Positions 47,057 to 56,408 are shown, numbered from the stretch's first letter. The stretch is DNA of 64,000 nt from Comamonas sp. SCN 65-56 (GCF_001724135.1 NZ_MEDS01000010.1:32065-96064), one strand, 5' to 3'. Made by a program: numbers and translations. The notes: generated by a model not told the origin, from the sequence alone.

Positions 47057-49472
47057 CGGATGCAGCTGGCTCCAGCGCCGCTGCGATCGCCTGATCCACA
47101 CGCTCCAGCCAGACGAATTCAAGCTTGTCGCGCACTTCCTGCGGGATGTCGTCATAGTCGCGCCGGTTCCTCGCGGGCAGCATCACGCGGGTGATGCCGG
47201 CGGCGGCAGCAGCGATGATTTTTTCCTTGATGCCGCCCACCGGCAGCACCAGGCCGCGCAGGCTGATTTCGCCGGTCATCGCGGTGTCGCTGCGCACCGT
47301 GCGATTGGTGAGCAGCGAGACCAGCGCGGTGAACATCGCCACGCCCGCGCTCGGGCCGTCCTTGGGGGTTGCCCCGGCAGGCACGTGCACGTGGATATCG
47401 AGTTCGGTGAAGCGCTTTTCCTCTATGCCGAGTTCCCCCGCGCGGTGCTTGACGATGGAGAGCGCCGCCTGTACGCTCTCGCGCATCACGTCGCCCAGTT
47501 GCCCGGTCAGGATCAGCGCGCCCTTGCCGGGGTAGCTCGTGGCCTCGATGAACAGGATGTCGCCGCCCACTGGCGTCCAGGCCAGGCCGGTCGCGACGCC
47601 GGGCGTGCTGGTACGCATCGCGACGTCGTTTTCAAAGCGCAGCGGCCCGAGGATATCTGCCAGATCGGCCGCCGTGACCGCGCGCTGCTCGGTCTTGCCC
47701 TCGGCGATTTGCACCGCGACGTGGCGCAGCACGCGGCCGATTTCGCGCGCCAGGTTGCGCACACCGGCCTCGCGCGTGTAGTCGCGGATGATGTGGCGCA
47801 GCGCCTCGTCGTCTATCGAGGCCTGCTCGGCGCCCACGCCGTTGGCTTCGAGTTGACGGCGCACCAGGTAGCGACGCGCAATCTCGAATTTTTCGTTCTC
47901 GGTATAGCTGACCAGCTGGATGATTTCCATGCGATCGCGCAAGGGCCCCGGGATGGTGTCGAGCTGGTTCGCGGTGGTGATGAAAACGATGCGTGAAAGG
48001 TCGAACGGCACACCGAGATAGTTGTCGCGAAAGCCGGCGTTTTGCTCCGGGTCGAGCACTTCAAGCATCGCCGCCGATGGATCGCCCTGGATGCCGCTGC
48101 CCATCTTGTCGATCTCGTCGAGCATCATCACGCAGTCGCGTGCCTTGGCCTTGCGGATCGCCTGGATGATGTTGCCCGGCATGGCGCCGATGTAGGTGCG
48201 CCGGTGGCCGCGGATTTCGGCCTCGTCGTGCACGCCGCCCAGACTCACGTGGGCGAAGGGCCGGCCCATCGCGCGCGCGATCGATTGGCCCAGCGATGTC
48301 TTGCCCACGCCCGGCGGGCCGACGAAGCACAGAATCGGCGCCTTGCCGTGCGGCGCGAGCTTGCGCACCGCGAGGAATTCGACGATGCGCTGCTTGATCT
48401 TGGTCAGGCCGTAGTGGTCTTGGTCGAGCACCTGGCGTGCTGCCGCGATGTCGATGGCGCGTGCTTCGGGCTCGGCCCAGGGCAGGGCGACCAGCCAATC
48501 GAGGTAGGTGCGCACCATGCCGGCCTCGGTGGCCTCGGTGGGCATGCGCTGGTAGCGGCGCAACTCCTTGCGCGCGATCTCGTCGGCCTCGGGCGGCAGC
48601 CTGGCCGCGTCGATCGCCTTGGTGAGCTCGGCGACTTCCTGCGATTTGCCGTCGTCCTCGGTCTCACCCAGCTCTTTCTTGATCGCTGCCATTTGCTCGC
48701 GCAGGATGGCTTCCTTCTGACGCTCGTCGAAGGTGGCCTTGGTGCGTTGGCCGATTTCCTGCGACAGACGCATCACCTCGATGCGCTTGGCCAGCAGGGC
48801 GGAGACCTTGTCGATGCGCTCGGCGATGTCCACTGTCTCCAGCAGGCTCTGCCGGTCGGCGCGCTCCAGGTCCATGTAGGCAGCCACCAGATCGGCCAGT
48901 GCCCCGGCGCCTGCGGTGTTCTGCACGGCGGCCACCAGCGGCGGCGGCACGTTGGGCAGCAGTTGCAGTGCCTCCAGCGCCTGCTGGCGCAGGTGCAGCA
49001 CGCGGGCTTCGATTTCGGTGCCTTGCGCCCCGGGTTCGTCGATACGCTCCGCGCTCACTGTCAGTACCGGCTGCTCGCTGAGGAATTCCTTGACTCTGAA
49101 GCGCTGCACCCCCTGCACCACCACATGGTGGCCGCCTTCGGGCAAGGTGACGTAGCGCAGGATGTTGGCGATGGTGCCGGTGGTGTAGAGGTCTGCGGCC
49201 CTGGGCTCCTGGTTCTCGGTGTCCTTTTGCATCAGGATGCCGATCGGACGTTCGGCGCGCAGCGCCTGCTCGGCCGCCGCCACCGACGACGCGCGCCCGA
49301 CGAGGATGGGAAACACCGTGCCCGGAAACAGCACCGTATCGGGCATGGCGACGATCAGCAGCGCATCCTCGGGCAGCTCGACGGCGGGGGTGGCGGATGT
49401 GTCAGAAGCAGGGGCAGGCAGGGGCGCAGCGCTGGTGGCTTCGCGCGCCTCGGTGTGCGGGTTATCGCTCAT
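47034..49472 (-). CDS. lon: ATP-dependent protease Lon (LonA type)
   Basis: This 812-residue protease has the N-terminal LON substrate domain, AAA+ Walker A FVGPPGVGKTSLGQ and Walker B VMMLDEIDKM, and the C-terminal Ser-Lys protease with the catalytic Ser in KDGPSAGVAMFTAL and a downstream Lys. It is not next to clpP-clpX, where the main betaproteobacterial lon usually lies. It is coupled by a four-base overlap to an hsp20 gene, so it may be a second, stress-linked Lon. The ATG at 49472 is fixed by that overlap. Confidence 0.93.
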   Translation of the reverse strand: MSDNPHTEAREATSAAPLPAPASDTSATPAVELPEDALLIVAMPDTVLFPGTVFPILVGRASSVAAAEQALRAERPIGILMQKDTENQEPRAADLYTTGTIANILRYVTLPEGGHHVVVQGVQRFRVKEFLSEQPVLTVSAERIDEPGAQGTEIEARVLHLRQQALEALQLLPNVPPPLVAAVQNTAGAGALADLVAAYMDLERADRQSLLETVDIAERIDKVSALLAKRIEVMRLSQEIGQRTKATFDERQKEAILREQMAAIKKELGETEDDGKSQEVAELTKAIDAARLPPEADEIARKELRRYQRMPTEATEAGMVRTYLDWLVALPWAEPEARAIDIAAARQVLDQDHYGLTKIKQRIVEFLAVRKLAPHGKAPILCFVGPPGVGKTSLGQSIARAMGRPFAHVSLGGVHDEAEIRGHRRTYIGAMPGNIIQAIRKAKARDCVMMLDEIDKMGSGIQGDPSAAMLEVLDPEQNAGFRDNYLGVPFDLSRIVFITTANQLDTIPGPLRDRMEIIQLVSYTENEKFEIARRYLVRRQLEANGVGAEQASIDDEALRHIIRDYTREAGVRNLAREIGRVLRHVAVQIAEGKTEQRAVTAADLADILGPLRFENDVAMRTSTPGVATGLAWTPVGGDILFIEATSYPGKGALILTGQLGDVMRESVQAALSIVKHRAGELGIEEKRFTELDIHVHVPAGATPKDGPSAGVAMFTALVSLLTNRTVRSDTAMTGEISLRGLVLPVGGIKEKIIAAAAAGITRVMLPARNRRDYDDIPQEVRDKLEFVWLERVDQAIAAALEPAASVSAPAPD

Positions 49473-49867
49473 GGCGTCTTGTGCAGGCAGATCACCAGGC
49501 ACCCTTGTTCATTGCGCACGTCCACCGCGCCGTAGCGGCCGGGCGGCAGCGGAATATGGCGCTCAAACCGACCCTGAGGCAGCTCCAGCCGGTGAATGGT
49601 GGCCGTGCGCAGTGCGGACGGCAGCGTGCGCCGACCGGAGACGACGAGTGCTGCGTCAACGATGACCGCCTTCACATCGTGCGCCTCCACCCCCGGCAGC
49701 GCGACGTAGATCAGCACCTCGTGCACCGTCTCCAGCATGTCCACCGGCGGCTCCCAGGTACTGGCGTGCCGGGGCTGGAACATCTGGCGGTGCAGGCGCT
49801 CTGCCCGGTCCAGCGCTGCCAGCGCGTCGGACCACATCCAGTCGGGCAAATCTTCTCGGCGTTTCAT
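49469..49867 (-). CDS. Hsp20/alpha-crystallin family small heat-shock protein
   Basis: This 132-residue protein has an alpha-crystallin domain: the PPVDMLETVHEVLIYVALPGV start, the VVSGRRTLP strand, and FERHIPLPPGRYGAVDVRNEQG. The C-terminal IxI-like anchor is weak (LVICLHKTP). Small Hsps hold unfolding proteins; coupling with Lon suggests a hold-or-degrade stress module. The stop overlaps the lon start (ATGA). Confidence 0.88.
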   Translation of the reverse strand: MKRREDLPDWMWSDALAALDRAERLHRQMFQPRHASTWEPPVDMLETVHEVLIYVALPGVEAHDVKAVIVDAALVVSGRRTLPSALRTATIHRLELPQGRFERHIPLPPGRYGAVDVRNEQGCLVICLHKTP

Positions 49868-49928
49868 GTGCGTGCCTCGTGTCGGCTTCGATTGTGCGCG
49901 TCAGCCGCGCGGGCTGCAGCAAGCCGGT

Positions 49929-50429
49929 TCAACCGCCCAGCATGGCCTTGTAACCGGCGCGCGCCTTCATGTAGGTCTCGAACGGGAACTTGATCGGCAC
50001 GCCCTCGAGCGCGGCGGCGAGCATCTCCAGGTGCCCTTCAAAGCCGGCGCAGGCCTTGGCCGCGTCCTCGCCTGCGGGCACACCCACGGTCAACACGAGC
50101 TGCGTGCCGCTCGCCGTGGGGCTCAGTTCCCAGCGCAGCGGGCGCTGGGGTTCGCTGCCGCTGCTCCATGAATATTCCAGCAGTTTGCCCGCGTCGAACG
50201 CGGTGACCTGGCTGTCGATCACGATGCCGCTGTCAACGAAGTCGATGCGCACCTTGCCATCCGGGCGCTGCTCTATCGTGCCGACGCTGAGCCACTGCGC
50301 CATCAGGGGCGATTCGGTCAGCATCTGCCAGACCTTGGCTGGGGGGTGCTCGAAGGTACGCGTGAGGCGCCCTTGATGGCCGTCGCCGTGTTTCGTGATC
50401 GTGCCGAGGGAGAGTGCGTCGTCGCTCAT
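49929..50429 (-). CDS. SRPBCC/AHSA1-domain protein
   Basis: This 166-residue protein matches the activator-of-Hsp90-homologue 1-like START superfamily: RLTRTFEHPPAKVWQMLTESPLMAQWL near the N-terminus and SGTQLVLTVGVPAGEDAAK in the C-terminal half. Members bind small hydrophobic ligands or act as co-chaperones; the ligand is unknown here. It lies 61 bases upstream of the hsp20 gene on the same strand, so it may belong to the same transcript. Confidence 0.87.
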   Translation of the reverse strand: MSDDALSLGTITKHGDGHQGRLTRTFEHPPAKVWQMLTESPLMAQWLSVGTIEQRPDGKVRIDFVDSGIVIDSQVTAFDAGKLLEYSWSSGSEPQRPLRWELSPTASGTQLVLTVGVPAGEDAAKACAGFEGHLEMLAAALEGVPIKFPFETYMKARAGYKAMLGG

Positions 50430-50499
50430 GAGGGTGTTCCTTTTATTGCAGGGTTCAACTGCCGTTCATCCTATCGCGGCGTCAAAACCCGCACGGGTT

Positions 50500-51009
50500 T
50501 CAAGCCTGAGATCGGCCCGCCAGCAGTGCCTCGTACAGCGCCAGATCGTGTGCGTTGAAACAGCAAAACAGCACCTCGGACAGCGTTCCCGGATGGTGCG
50601 CACGCACGCTGCGCACGGCGATTTCGGCTGCTTCGCGTTTGGGGTAGCCGTACACGCCGGTACTGATGGCGGGAAAGGCGATGCGCGCCAACCCGCGATC
50701 TTCGGCGATGGTCAGCGACGCGCGGTAGCAGCTCGCCAGCAGCTCGGCCTCATGTGCGCCGCCGCCGTGCCAGATCGGCCCCACGGTGTGAATCACGTGT
50801 CTGGCAGGCAAAAGGTAGCCGCCCGTCACCTTGGCCTGCCCGGTTTCGCAGCCGCCCAACCGTCTGCACTCGGCCAGCAGCCCCGGGCCCGCCGCGCGGT
50901 GGATGGCGCCATCGACGCCGCCACCACCCAGCAGCGTGGGGTTGGCAGCGTTGACGATGGCGTCCACCGCCAGGGTGGTGATGTCGGCTCGCAGGGCGCG
51001 CAGGATCAT
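50500..51009 (-). CDS. Macro-domain protein (O-acetyl-ADP-ribose deacetylase-like)
   Basis: This 169-residue macro domain has the ADP-ribose-binding [23 protein letters not shown], the [25 protein letters not shown] segment and [21 protein letters not shown], very similar to YmdB-type deacetylases that remove O-acetyl or ADP-ribose groups. As sequenced, the open frame continues upstream without a stop into a membrane protein gene. An ATG at 51009 with an AGAAG ribosome-binding site just upstream is the likely real start. See the neighbouring entry for the G7 tract that causes the read-through. Confidence 0.9.
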   Translation of the reverse strand: MILRALRADITTLAVDAIVNAANPTLLGGGGVDGAIHRAAGPGLLAECRRLGGCETGQAKVTGGYLLPARHVIHTVGPIWHGGGAHEAELLASCYRASLTIAEDRGLARIAFPAISTGVYGYPKREAAEIAVRSVRAHHPGTLSEVLFCCFNAHDLALYEALLAGRSQA

Positions 51010-51399
51010 GATTCTTCTGGTGCGGCCGGGCGGCGCAAGAGCGCGCGGATGAAGGCGTACAGCCCCCCCGAGCACCAGCCCGACCGGCCCGGTGAAGAAC
51101 CCGATCATCGGCCCCTGGTTGGCGTCGGGGGCGAGGATCATCGGGCCGAAGAAGCCCAGCAGAAAACAGATCAACCCGCTCTTGAGCGTGGTGCCGATGA
51201 TGGCCTTGAGGTCAAATCCGGCGTCGGGGTTGGAGACGATCCAGAACGCCGCGCCCAGGCCCAGCGCCAGGGCCCAGGCGATCGCCTCCTCGATGAAGAC
51301 GCTTTTGAAGATCGGAAAAAAAGCCTGCGCGATCACGATCAGCCACCAGGTGGCGTAGGCGATGGCGGCGCTGATGAGCAGGCGAAGGGCGGGGGGCAT
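51007..51399 (-). CDS. Four-helix membrane protein, frame disturbed at a G7 tract near its 3' end
   Basis: This small membrane protein of unknown function ([20 protein letters not shown]...) has about four hydrophobic helices. An AGGAAA precedes the ATG at 51399. As given, its frame passes the G7 run (C7 at 51063-51069 on the plus strand) and fuses to the macro domain through [16 protein letters not shown]. With one G fewer the frame would read [20 protein letters not shown] and stop at a TGA overlapping the macro-domain ATG (ATGA). So the fused 299-residue frame is probably a one-base indel, a sequencing error, or slippage. Confidence 0.65.
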
Positions 51400-51553
51400 G
51401 GTTTCCTGCGGAAAAGCGGCCGCAGTATGGCGTGAAGCGGCGGTTAGGGCAAAAGGGCCGTGGTCCGGCACGCTTTACATTTCTTCAAAGGCTGCATACC
51501 GCCGGCTTGCCTGAGCTGGCTAGGATGCTCGGCAAACACCCAATCACATCACC

Positions 51554-52945
51554 ATGGCAGACCTCGCCGAATCACCCGCGCAGACCGGGCACGCCCCAAC
51601 CTCCACACTCGCCCCCGTACCACGGCCCCACCGCAAGGGGCTTTCCATTGTGCTCACGCTGCTCGTCATTGCCTTGCTGGCGGGTGGTGCGTGGTGGCTG
51701 GCGCAGCGCGGCAAGGCGCCGGCGGCAGGCGGCGGCGGCTTCGGGCCGGGACGCGGCGGGTTTGGCGGTGGCGCCAGCACCACGGTGGGTTCGGCGCTGG
51801 CGCTGCAGGGCGCGCTGCCAGTGGTGGTCGATGCGCTGGGCACCGTCACGCCGCCACTCACCGCCACGCTGGTGCCGCAGGTCTCGGGCGTGCTCACTGA
51901 GGTGCTGTTCAACGAAGGGCAGATGGTGAAAAAGGGTGAGGTGCTGGCGCGCATTGACGTGCGGCCCTACCAGCAAGCTCTGGACCAGGCACGCGGGCAG
52001 AAGGCGCGCGACGAGGCGCAGCTCGTGGCCGCGCGGCTCACGCTCTCGCGTTACCAGACGCTGCTTGCCCAGGATTCGATCGCGCGCCAGGACGTGGACA
52101 CGCAGTCAGCGCTGGTCAAGCAACTGGAGGGTGCGGTGCAGGCCGACAGTGCCAGCGTGCGCTCGGCCGAACTGAATGTCGGCTTTGCGACGCTGCGCGC
52201 GCCGATCAGCGGGCGCATCGGCCTGCGCGCGGTCGATCCGGGCAATCTGGTGACCAGTGGCAGCGCGGGCGGCATTGCCACCATCACGCAGGTGGCGCCG
52301 ATCGATGTGCTGTTTTCCGTGCCGCAAGAGCGCGTGGCCGCGGTGCAGGCAGCGCACAAGGCGGGCAAGTTGCCGGTGGCGGCGCTCGATCGCGCTCGCA
52401 CGCAGCAGATCGCGCTTGGGCAATTCCTCACGCTGGACAACCAGATCAACGTGGCCACCGGCACGGTGCGTGCCAAGGCACGTTTTGCCAATGCCGATGG
52501 GCTGCTGTTTCCCGGGCAGTTCGTCAATGCGCGCCTGACGCTGGGGCAGGATGCGGGCGTGTTGGTGCCGGTAACGGCGGTACGCACCGGCCCGCAGGGT
52601 GATTACGTTTACGTGATCGACGCGCAGGACGTGGCGCACACGCGCACCGTGACGCGCGGGCTGGCGAACACCGAGCAGGTGCTGATCGCCCAGGGCCTGA
52701 AGGCGGGCGAGCGCGTGGTGACCGAAGGCGGTGACCGCGTGAAGGACGGCGGCAAGGTGCGCCTGAGTGATGAGACAAAAGTGCCTCCAGCGCAAGTGGG
52801 GCAAGCGCAAGCAGCTCCTGAAAACAAAGTACCCGATTTGAGCCGCCTGCCGCCCGAACTTCGCGAGAAGGTGCAGAAGATGACGCCCGAGGAGCGGCGC
52901 GCGTTCTTTGCGCAGCGGCGCGGGCAGCAGGGGGCTGGTCAATGA
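51554..52945 (+). CDS. RND efflux periplasmic adaptor (MdtA-like membrane fusion protein)
   Basis: This 463-residue adaptor links RND pumps to the outer membrane channel. It has an N-terminal membrane anchor (GLSIVLTLLVIALLAGGAWWL), a Gly-rich linker, lipoyl halves around VSGVLTEVLFNEGQMVKKGE and NVGFATLRAPISGRIGLRAVD, an alpha-hairpin between them, and a C-terminal beta barrel (DYVYVIDAQDVAHTRTV). Residues ~410-429 of the tail are encoded by a copy of the dispersed GCGCTTG repeat. It is first in an adaptor-RND-RND-OMP operon resembling mdtABC with an outer membrane partner. No ribosome-binding site is obvious. Confidence 0.93.
   Translation: MADLAESPAQTGHAPTSTLAPVPRPHRKGLSIVLTLLVIALLAGGAWWLAQRGKAPAAGGGGFGPGRGGFGGGASTTVGSALALQGALPVVVDALGTVTPPLTATLVPQVSGVLTEVLFNEGQMVKKGEVLARIDVRPYQQALDQARGQKARDEAQLVAARLTLSRYQTLLAQDSIARQDVDTQSALVKQLEGAVQADSASVRSAELNVGFATLRAPISGRIGLRAVDPGNLVTSGSAGGIATITQVAPIDVLFSVPQERVAAVQAAHKAGKLPVAALDRARTQQIALGQFLTLDNQINVATGTVRAKARFANADGLLFPGQFVNARLTLGQDAGVLVPVTAVRTGPQGDYVYVIDAQDVAHTRTVTRGLANTEQVLIAQGLKAGERVVTEGGDRVKDGGKVRLSDETKVPPAQVGQAQAAPENKVPDLSRLPPELREKVQKMTPEERRAFFAQRRGQQGAGQ
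52782..52842 (-). repeat. Dispersed GATAGCT/GCGCTTG repeat, copy 6, inside adaptor gene
   Basis: On the minus strand TTTTCAGGAGCTGCTTGCGC, then TTGCCCCACTTGCGCTGG, then AGGCACTTTTGT aligns with the copy at 60396 (GATAGCTGCTCGCGCTTGCC, then GCTGGAGGCATATTTTG). It lies in frame in the C-terminal tail of the adaptor protein. Confidence 0.7.
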
Positions 52946-52966
52946 GTTGCGGGTTTGAACTCCCTC

Positions 52967-53076
52967 GCCCCTTTGGGGAGAGGGTGGGGGAGAGGGGCGG
53001 GTGCCGTGCATGTGCACACCGGCCCCCACCCCGGCCCTCCCCCAAAGGGGGAGGGAGGAACACCAAAGAGGCAAGC
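52967..53076. repeat. Inverted pair of CCCTCCCC/GGGGGAGGG repeat arms
   Basis: The left arm CTCCCTCGCCCCTTTGGGGA runs into a G-rich tract, and the right arm (about 53030-53072) returns as CCCCACCCCGGCCCTCCCCC, then AAAGGGGGAGGGAGG. GTGCATGTGCAC forms the palindromic centre. The structure fills the space between the adaptor and first RND genes. The purine-rich end of the right arm may serve as part of the downstream ribosome-binding region. Confidence 0.8.
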
Positions 53077-53078
53077 GC

Positions 53079-56000
53079 ATGAACGTCTCGCGCCTCTTCA
53101 TCCAGCGCCCGGTGGCCACCGCGCTGTTCATGCTGGCCATCGTGCTCGCGGGCCTGGTGGGCCTGCGCTTTTTGCCCCTGGCGGCGCTGCCGCAGGTGGA
53201 TTACCCGACCATCCAGGTGCAGACGCTCTACCCCGGTGCCAGCCCCGACGTGATGAGCCGCACCGTGACCGCGCCGCTGGAGCGCCAGTTCGGCCAGATG
53301 CCCGGCCTCACGCGCATGGGCAGCACCAGCAGCGCGGGCGTGTCGATGATCACGCTGCAATTCGACCTGAATCTGGCGATGGACGCGGCCGAGCAGCAGG
53401 TGCAGGCGGCGATGAACGCGGCCGGCTCGCTGCTGCCCGCCGATATGCCCGCACCGCCGATCTACGCCAAGGTCAACCCCGCCGACGCGCCCATCCTGCA
53501 ACTGGCCGTCACCAGCACCAGCCTGCCGCTGACCGACGTGCAGAACCTGGTGAACACGCGTCTGGCGCTCAAGATCAGCCAGATCAACGGCGTGGGGCTG
53601 GTCACGCTCGCGGGCGGGCAGCGCCCGGCCGTGCGCGTGCAGGGCAACGTGCAGGCGCTGGCCGCGATGGGCCTGGGGCTGGATGCGATCAGCAGTGCGA
53701 TCAGCGCGGGCAACGTGAGCGGGGCCAAGGGCACGTTCGACGGGCCCAAGCGCCAGTACAGCATCAACGCCAATGACCAGCTCCTGTCCGCGCAGGAGTA
53801 CCGCGAGCTGATCGTCGCCTACGTGAACGGCCAGCCGGTGCGGCTCAAGGACGTGGCGCAGGTGGTCGATGGCTCGGAGAACGACAAGCTGGGGGCGTGG
53901 ACGGGGATCAAGGGCGCCAGTGGCGTGCAAGCCCCTCACCCCTCCCTCTCCCCAGAGGGGCGAGGGCGATCAAGCGTGCCCGGTTCACTCCCTCTCCCTC
54001 TGGGAGAGGGCAGGGGTGAGGGCCACGGCGACTCGTCGCTCCCCCTGGCCGATGCAGCCACCCCGCTGACCCCCGCCATCATCGTCAACGTGCAGCGCCA
54101 GCCCGGCGCCAACGTGATTGCCACCGTGGACGCGATCAAGCGCCAGTTGCCGCTCTTGGAGCAGGGCTTGCCGCAGAGCGTGCACCTGGCGGTGCTCAGT
54201 GACCGCACGCTGGGCATCCGCTCGTCGGTCGAGCATGTGGAGATGGAGTTGATCCTGGCCGTGGTGATGGTGGTGCTGGTGATCTTCGCCTTCCTGCACA
54301 GCCTGCGCGCCACCTTGATCGCCAGCATCGCGGTGCCGATCTCGCTGATGGGCACGGTGGGGGCGATGTACCTGCTCGGCTACTCGCTCAACAACCTCTC
54401 GCTGATGGCGTTGACGATTGCCACCGGTTTCGTGGTCGACGACGCCATCGTGATGATCGAGAATATTTCACGGCATCGCGAGATGGGCAAGCCGCCGCTG
54501 AAAGCCGCATTCGACGGCGCGGGCGAGATCGGCTTCACCATCATCTCGCTCACCGTCTCGCTGATCGCGGTGCTGATTCCGCTCTTGTTCATGCAGGAGG
54601 TGATCGGGCGGCTGTTTCGCGAGTTCGCCGTCACGCTGGCGATCACCATCCTGTTTTCCGCGCTGGTCTCGCTCACGCTGGTGCCGATGATGGCCGCGCG
54701 TGTGCTGCGCCCGCTCGATGAAGCTCAGGGCTGGCTGGCCCGGCGGCTGCAAGGCGGCATCGACGCGATGATCCGCTGGTACGACACGGGCCTCACATGG
54801 GTGTTGCGCCACCAGACCTTCACCCTGTGGCTGGCGCTGGCCACCTTTGCGGTGACGGCGCTGCTCTACGTCTTCATCCCCAAGGATCTCTTTCCCACGC
54901 AGAGCACCGGCCAGTTGCAGGGCCGGGTCGAGGCGGCCAGCGACGTCTCGTTCGCCCGCATGTCGCTGCTGCAGGGCGAAGTCGCGCGCTTGGTGCTGGC
55001 AGACCCGGCGGTTGCCTCGCTCAGCTCGGTCGTCGGCGTGGACGCGAGCAACAACGCGGCGCTTTCGTCCGGACGGTTGGTGATCAACCTCAGGCCCCAC
55101 ACGCTCTTCGGTGATTCCGAGGACACCATCATGCGGCGCCTGCGCGATCAGGTGGCCGGGCAGGTGGCGGGCGCGCAGCTCTACCTGCAACCGACGCAGG
55201 ACTTGACGATCGATTCGGATACCGGCGCGACGCAATACCGCTTCGACCTGGAAGGCGTCGATACCAGGCTGGTGAACGAGTGGGCGCAAAAACTCGTCGG
55301 CATCATCACCGCGCTGCCCGAGGTGCGCCACGCGACGACCGACGCGGGCAAGACCGCGCCCTCGGCGATGGTGCGTGTCGATCGCGACACCGCCGCGCGC
55401 CTGGGCGTGGCCACCAGCACGCTGGACAACACGCTCTACAACGCCTTCGGCCAGCGCATCGTCTCGACCATCTTCAGCGAGACCAATCAGTACCGCGTGA
55501 TTCTGGAAGCGGCCCAGGCGGACGCCGCCAGCCTGCAAGCGCTGCGCGATCTGCCTGTCAAGACCAGCGGCGGCGGCACCACGCCGCTGTCCTCGTTTGC
55601 CGACGTCGTCGAGGAGCCCGCCGCGCAGACCGTGCAGCGCGTGGGCCAGTACCCGGCCGCCACCGTGGGCTTTGACACCGCCCCCGGCGTGAGCCTGGGC
55701 GCGGCGGTGCAGGCGGTGGATGCGGCGGCGCAATCTGCAGGCCTGCCCGCGAGCCTGACGCTGCGCATGACGGGCGCCGCCGGGGCGTACCAGAAGTCGC
55801 TCTCCAACCAGCTCTGGCTGATCCTGGCGGCCGTCGTCTGCGTCTACATCGTGCTTGGCGTGCTGTACGAGAGCTATGTGCACCCGCTCACCATCCTCTC
55901 GACGCTACCGTCGGCGGGCGTGGGCGCGCTGCTGGCGCTGGAGTTGACCGGCCACGCGCTGGACGTGGTGAGCATCATCGGCCTGGTGCTGCTCATCGGC

Positions 56001-56408
56001 ATCGTCAAGAAGAACGCGATCATGATGATTGACTTCGCGATCGAAGCCGAGCGCCACGAGGGCAAGAGCGCGGTCGAGGCGATCCACCAGGCGGCGCTGC
56101 TGCGCTTTCGGCCGATCCTGATGACGACGCTGGCAGCGCTGGCGGCGGCCGTGCCCTTGATGCTGAGCTGGGGGGATGGGGCGGAACTGCGCAGGCCGCT
56201 GGGGATTTCGATCTTTGGCGGGCTGGTGCTGTCGCAGTTGTTGACGTTGTTCACGACGCCGGTGATTTATGTCTGGTTTGATCGGCTGGGGGAGCGACTG
56301 GGCTGGGGCCGGACGAGTGAGGATTTGCTCACTCTTCCTCCGGGCGATGCTCCCGATTCACTCCCTCCCCCTTTGGGGGAGGGCGGGGGTGGGGGCCAGC
56401 AGCGATGA
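53079..56408 (+). CDS. RND efflux pump, inner-membrane subunit 1 (MdtB-like)
   Basis: This ~1109-residue proton-driven multidrug exporter begins MNVSRLFIQRPVATALFMLA. It has the usual twelve-helix, two-porter-domain layout, with helix 4 region LMALTIATGFVVDDAIVMIEN and LLIGIVKKNAIMMIDFAIEAE in the second half. Residues ~286-322 are an insertion rich in Pro, Ser, Gly and Glu ([24 protein letters not shown]) just before the conserved PAIIVNVQRQPGANVI. Its DNA is a pair of CCCTCTCCC repeat arms. The C-terminus (SLPPPLGEGGGGGQQR) also comes from repeat sequence, at the left end of the 780-bp palindrome. Confidence 0.94.
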   Translation: MNVSRLFIQRPVATALFMLAIVLAGLVGLRFLPLAALPQVDYPTIQVQTLYPGASPDVMSRTVTAPLERQFGQMPGLTRMGSTSSAGVSMITLQFDLNLAMDAAEQQVQAAMNAAGSLLPADMPAPPIYAKVNPADAPILQLAVTSTSLPLTDVQNLVNTRLALKISQINGVGLVTLAGGQRPAVRVQGNVQALAAMGLGLDAISSAISAGNVSGAKGTFDGPKRQYSINANDQLLSAQEYRELIVAYVNGQPVRLKDVAQVVDGSENDKLGAWTGIKGASGVQAPHPSLSPEGRGRSSVPGSLPLPLGEGRGEGHGDSSLPLADAATPLTPAIIVNVQRQPGANVIATVDAIKRQLPLLEQGLPQSVHLAVLSDRTLGIRSSVEHVEMELILAVVMVVLVIFAFLHSLRATLIASIAVPISLMGTVGAMYLLGYSLNNLSLMALTIATGFVVDDAIVMIENISRHREMGKPPLKAAFDGAGEIGFTIISLTVSLIAVLIPLLFMQEVIGRLFREFAVTLAITILFSALVSLTLVPMMAARVLRPLDEAQGWLARRLQGGIDAMIRWYDTGLTWVLRHQTFTLWLALATFAVTALLYVFIPKDLFPTQSTGQLQGRVEAASDVSFARMSLLQGEVARLVLADPAVASLSSVVGVDASNNAALSSGRLVINLRPHTLFGDSEDTIMRRLRDQVAGQVAGAQLYLQPTQDLTIDSDTGATQYRFDLEGVDTRLVNEWAQKLVGIITALPEVRHATTDAGKTAPSAMVRVDRDTAARLGVATSTLDNTLYNAFGQRIVSTIFSETNQYRVILEAAQADAASLQALRDLPVKTSGGGTTPLSSFADVVEEPAAQTVQRVGQYPAATVGFDTAPGVSLGAAVQAVDAAAQSAGLPASLTLRMTGAAGAYQKSLSNQLWLILAAVVCVYIVLGVLYESYVHPLTILSTLPSAGVGALLALELTGHALDVVSIIGLVLLIGIVKKNAIMMIDFAIEAERHEGKSAVEAIHQAALLRFRPILMTTLAALAAAVPLMLSWGDGAELRRPLGISIFGGLVLSQLLTLFTTPVIYVWFDRLGERLGWGRTSEDLLTLPPGDAPDSLPPPLGEGGGGGQQR
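53936..54035. repeat. CCCTCTCCC repeat arms inserted in the first RND gene
   Basis: Two arms, about 53941-53970 (CCCTCTCCCCAGAGGGGCGA) and 53989-54026 (CCCTCTCCCTCTGGGAGAGG), lie within the coding frame and encode roughly 36-45 extra residues in the periplasmic porter domain. They are related to the arms at 7984, 20395 and 52967. Confidence 0.8.
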
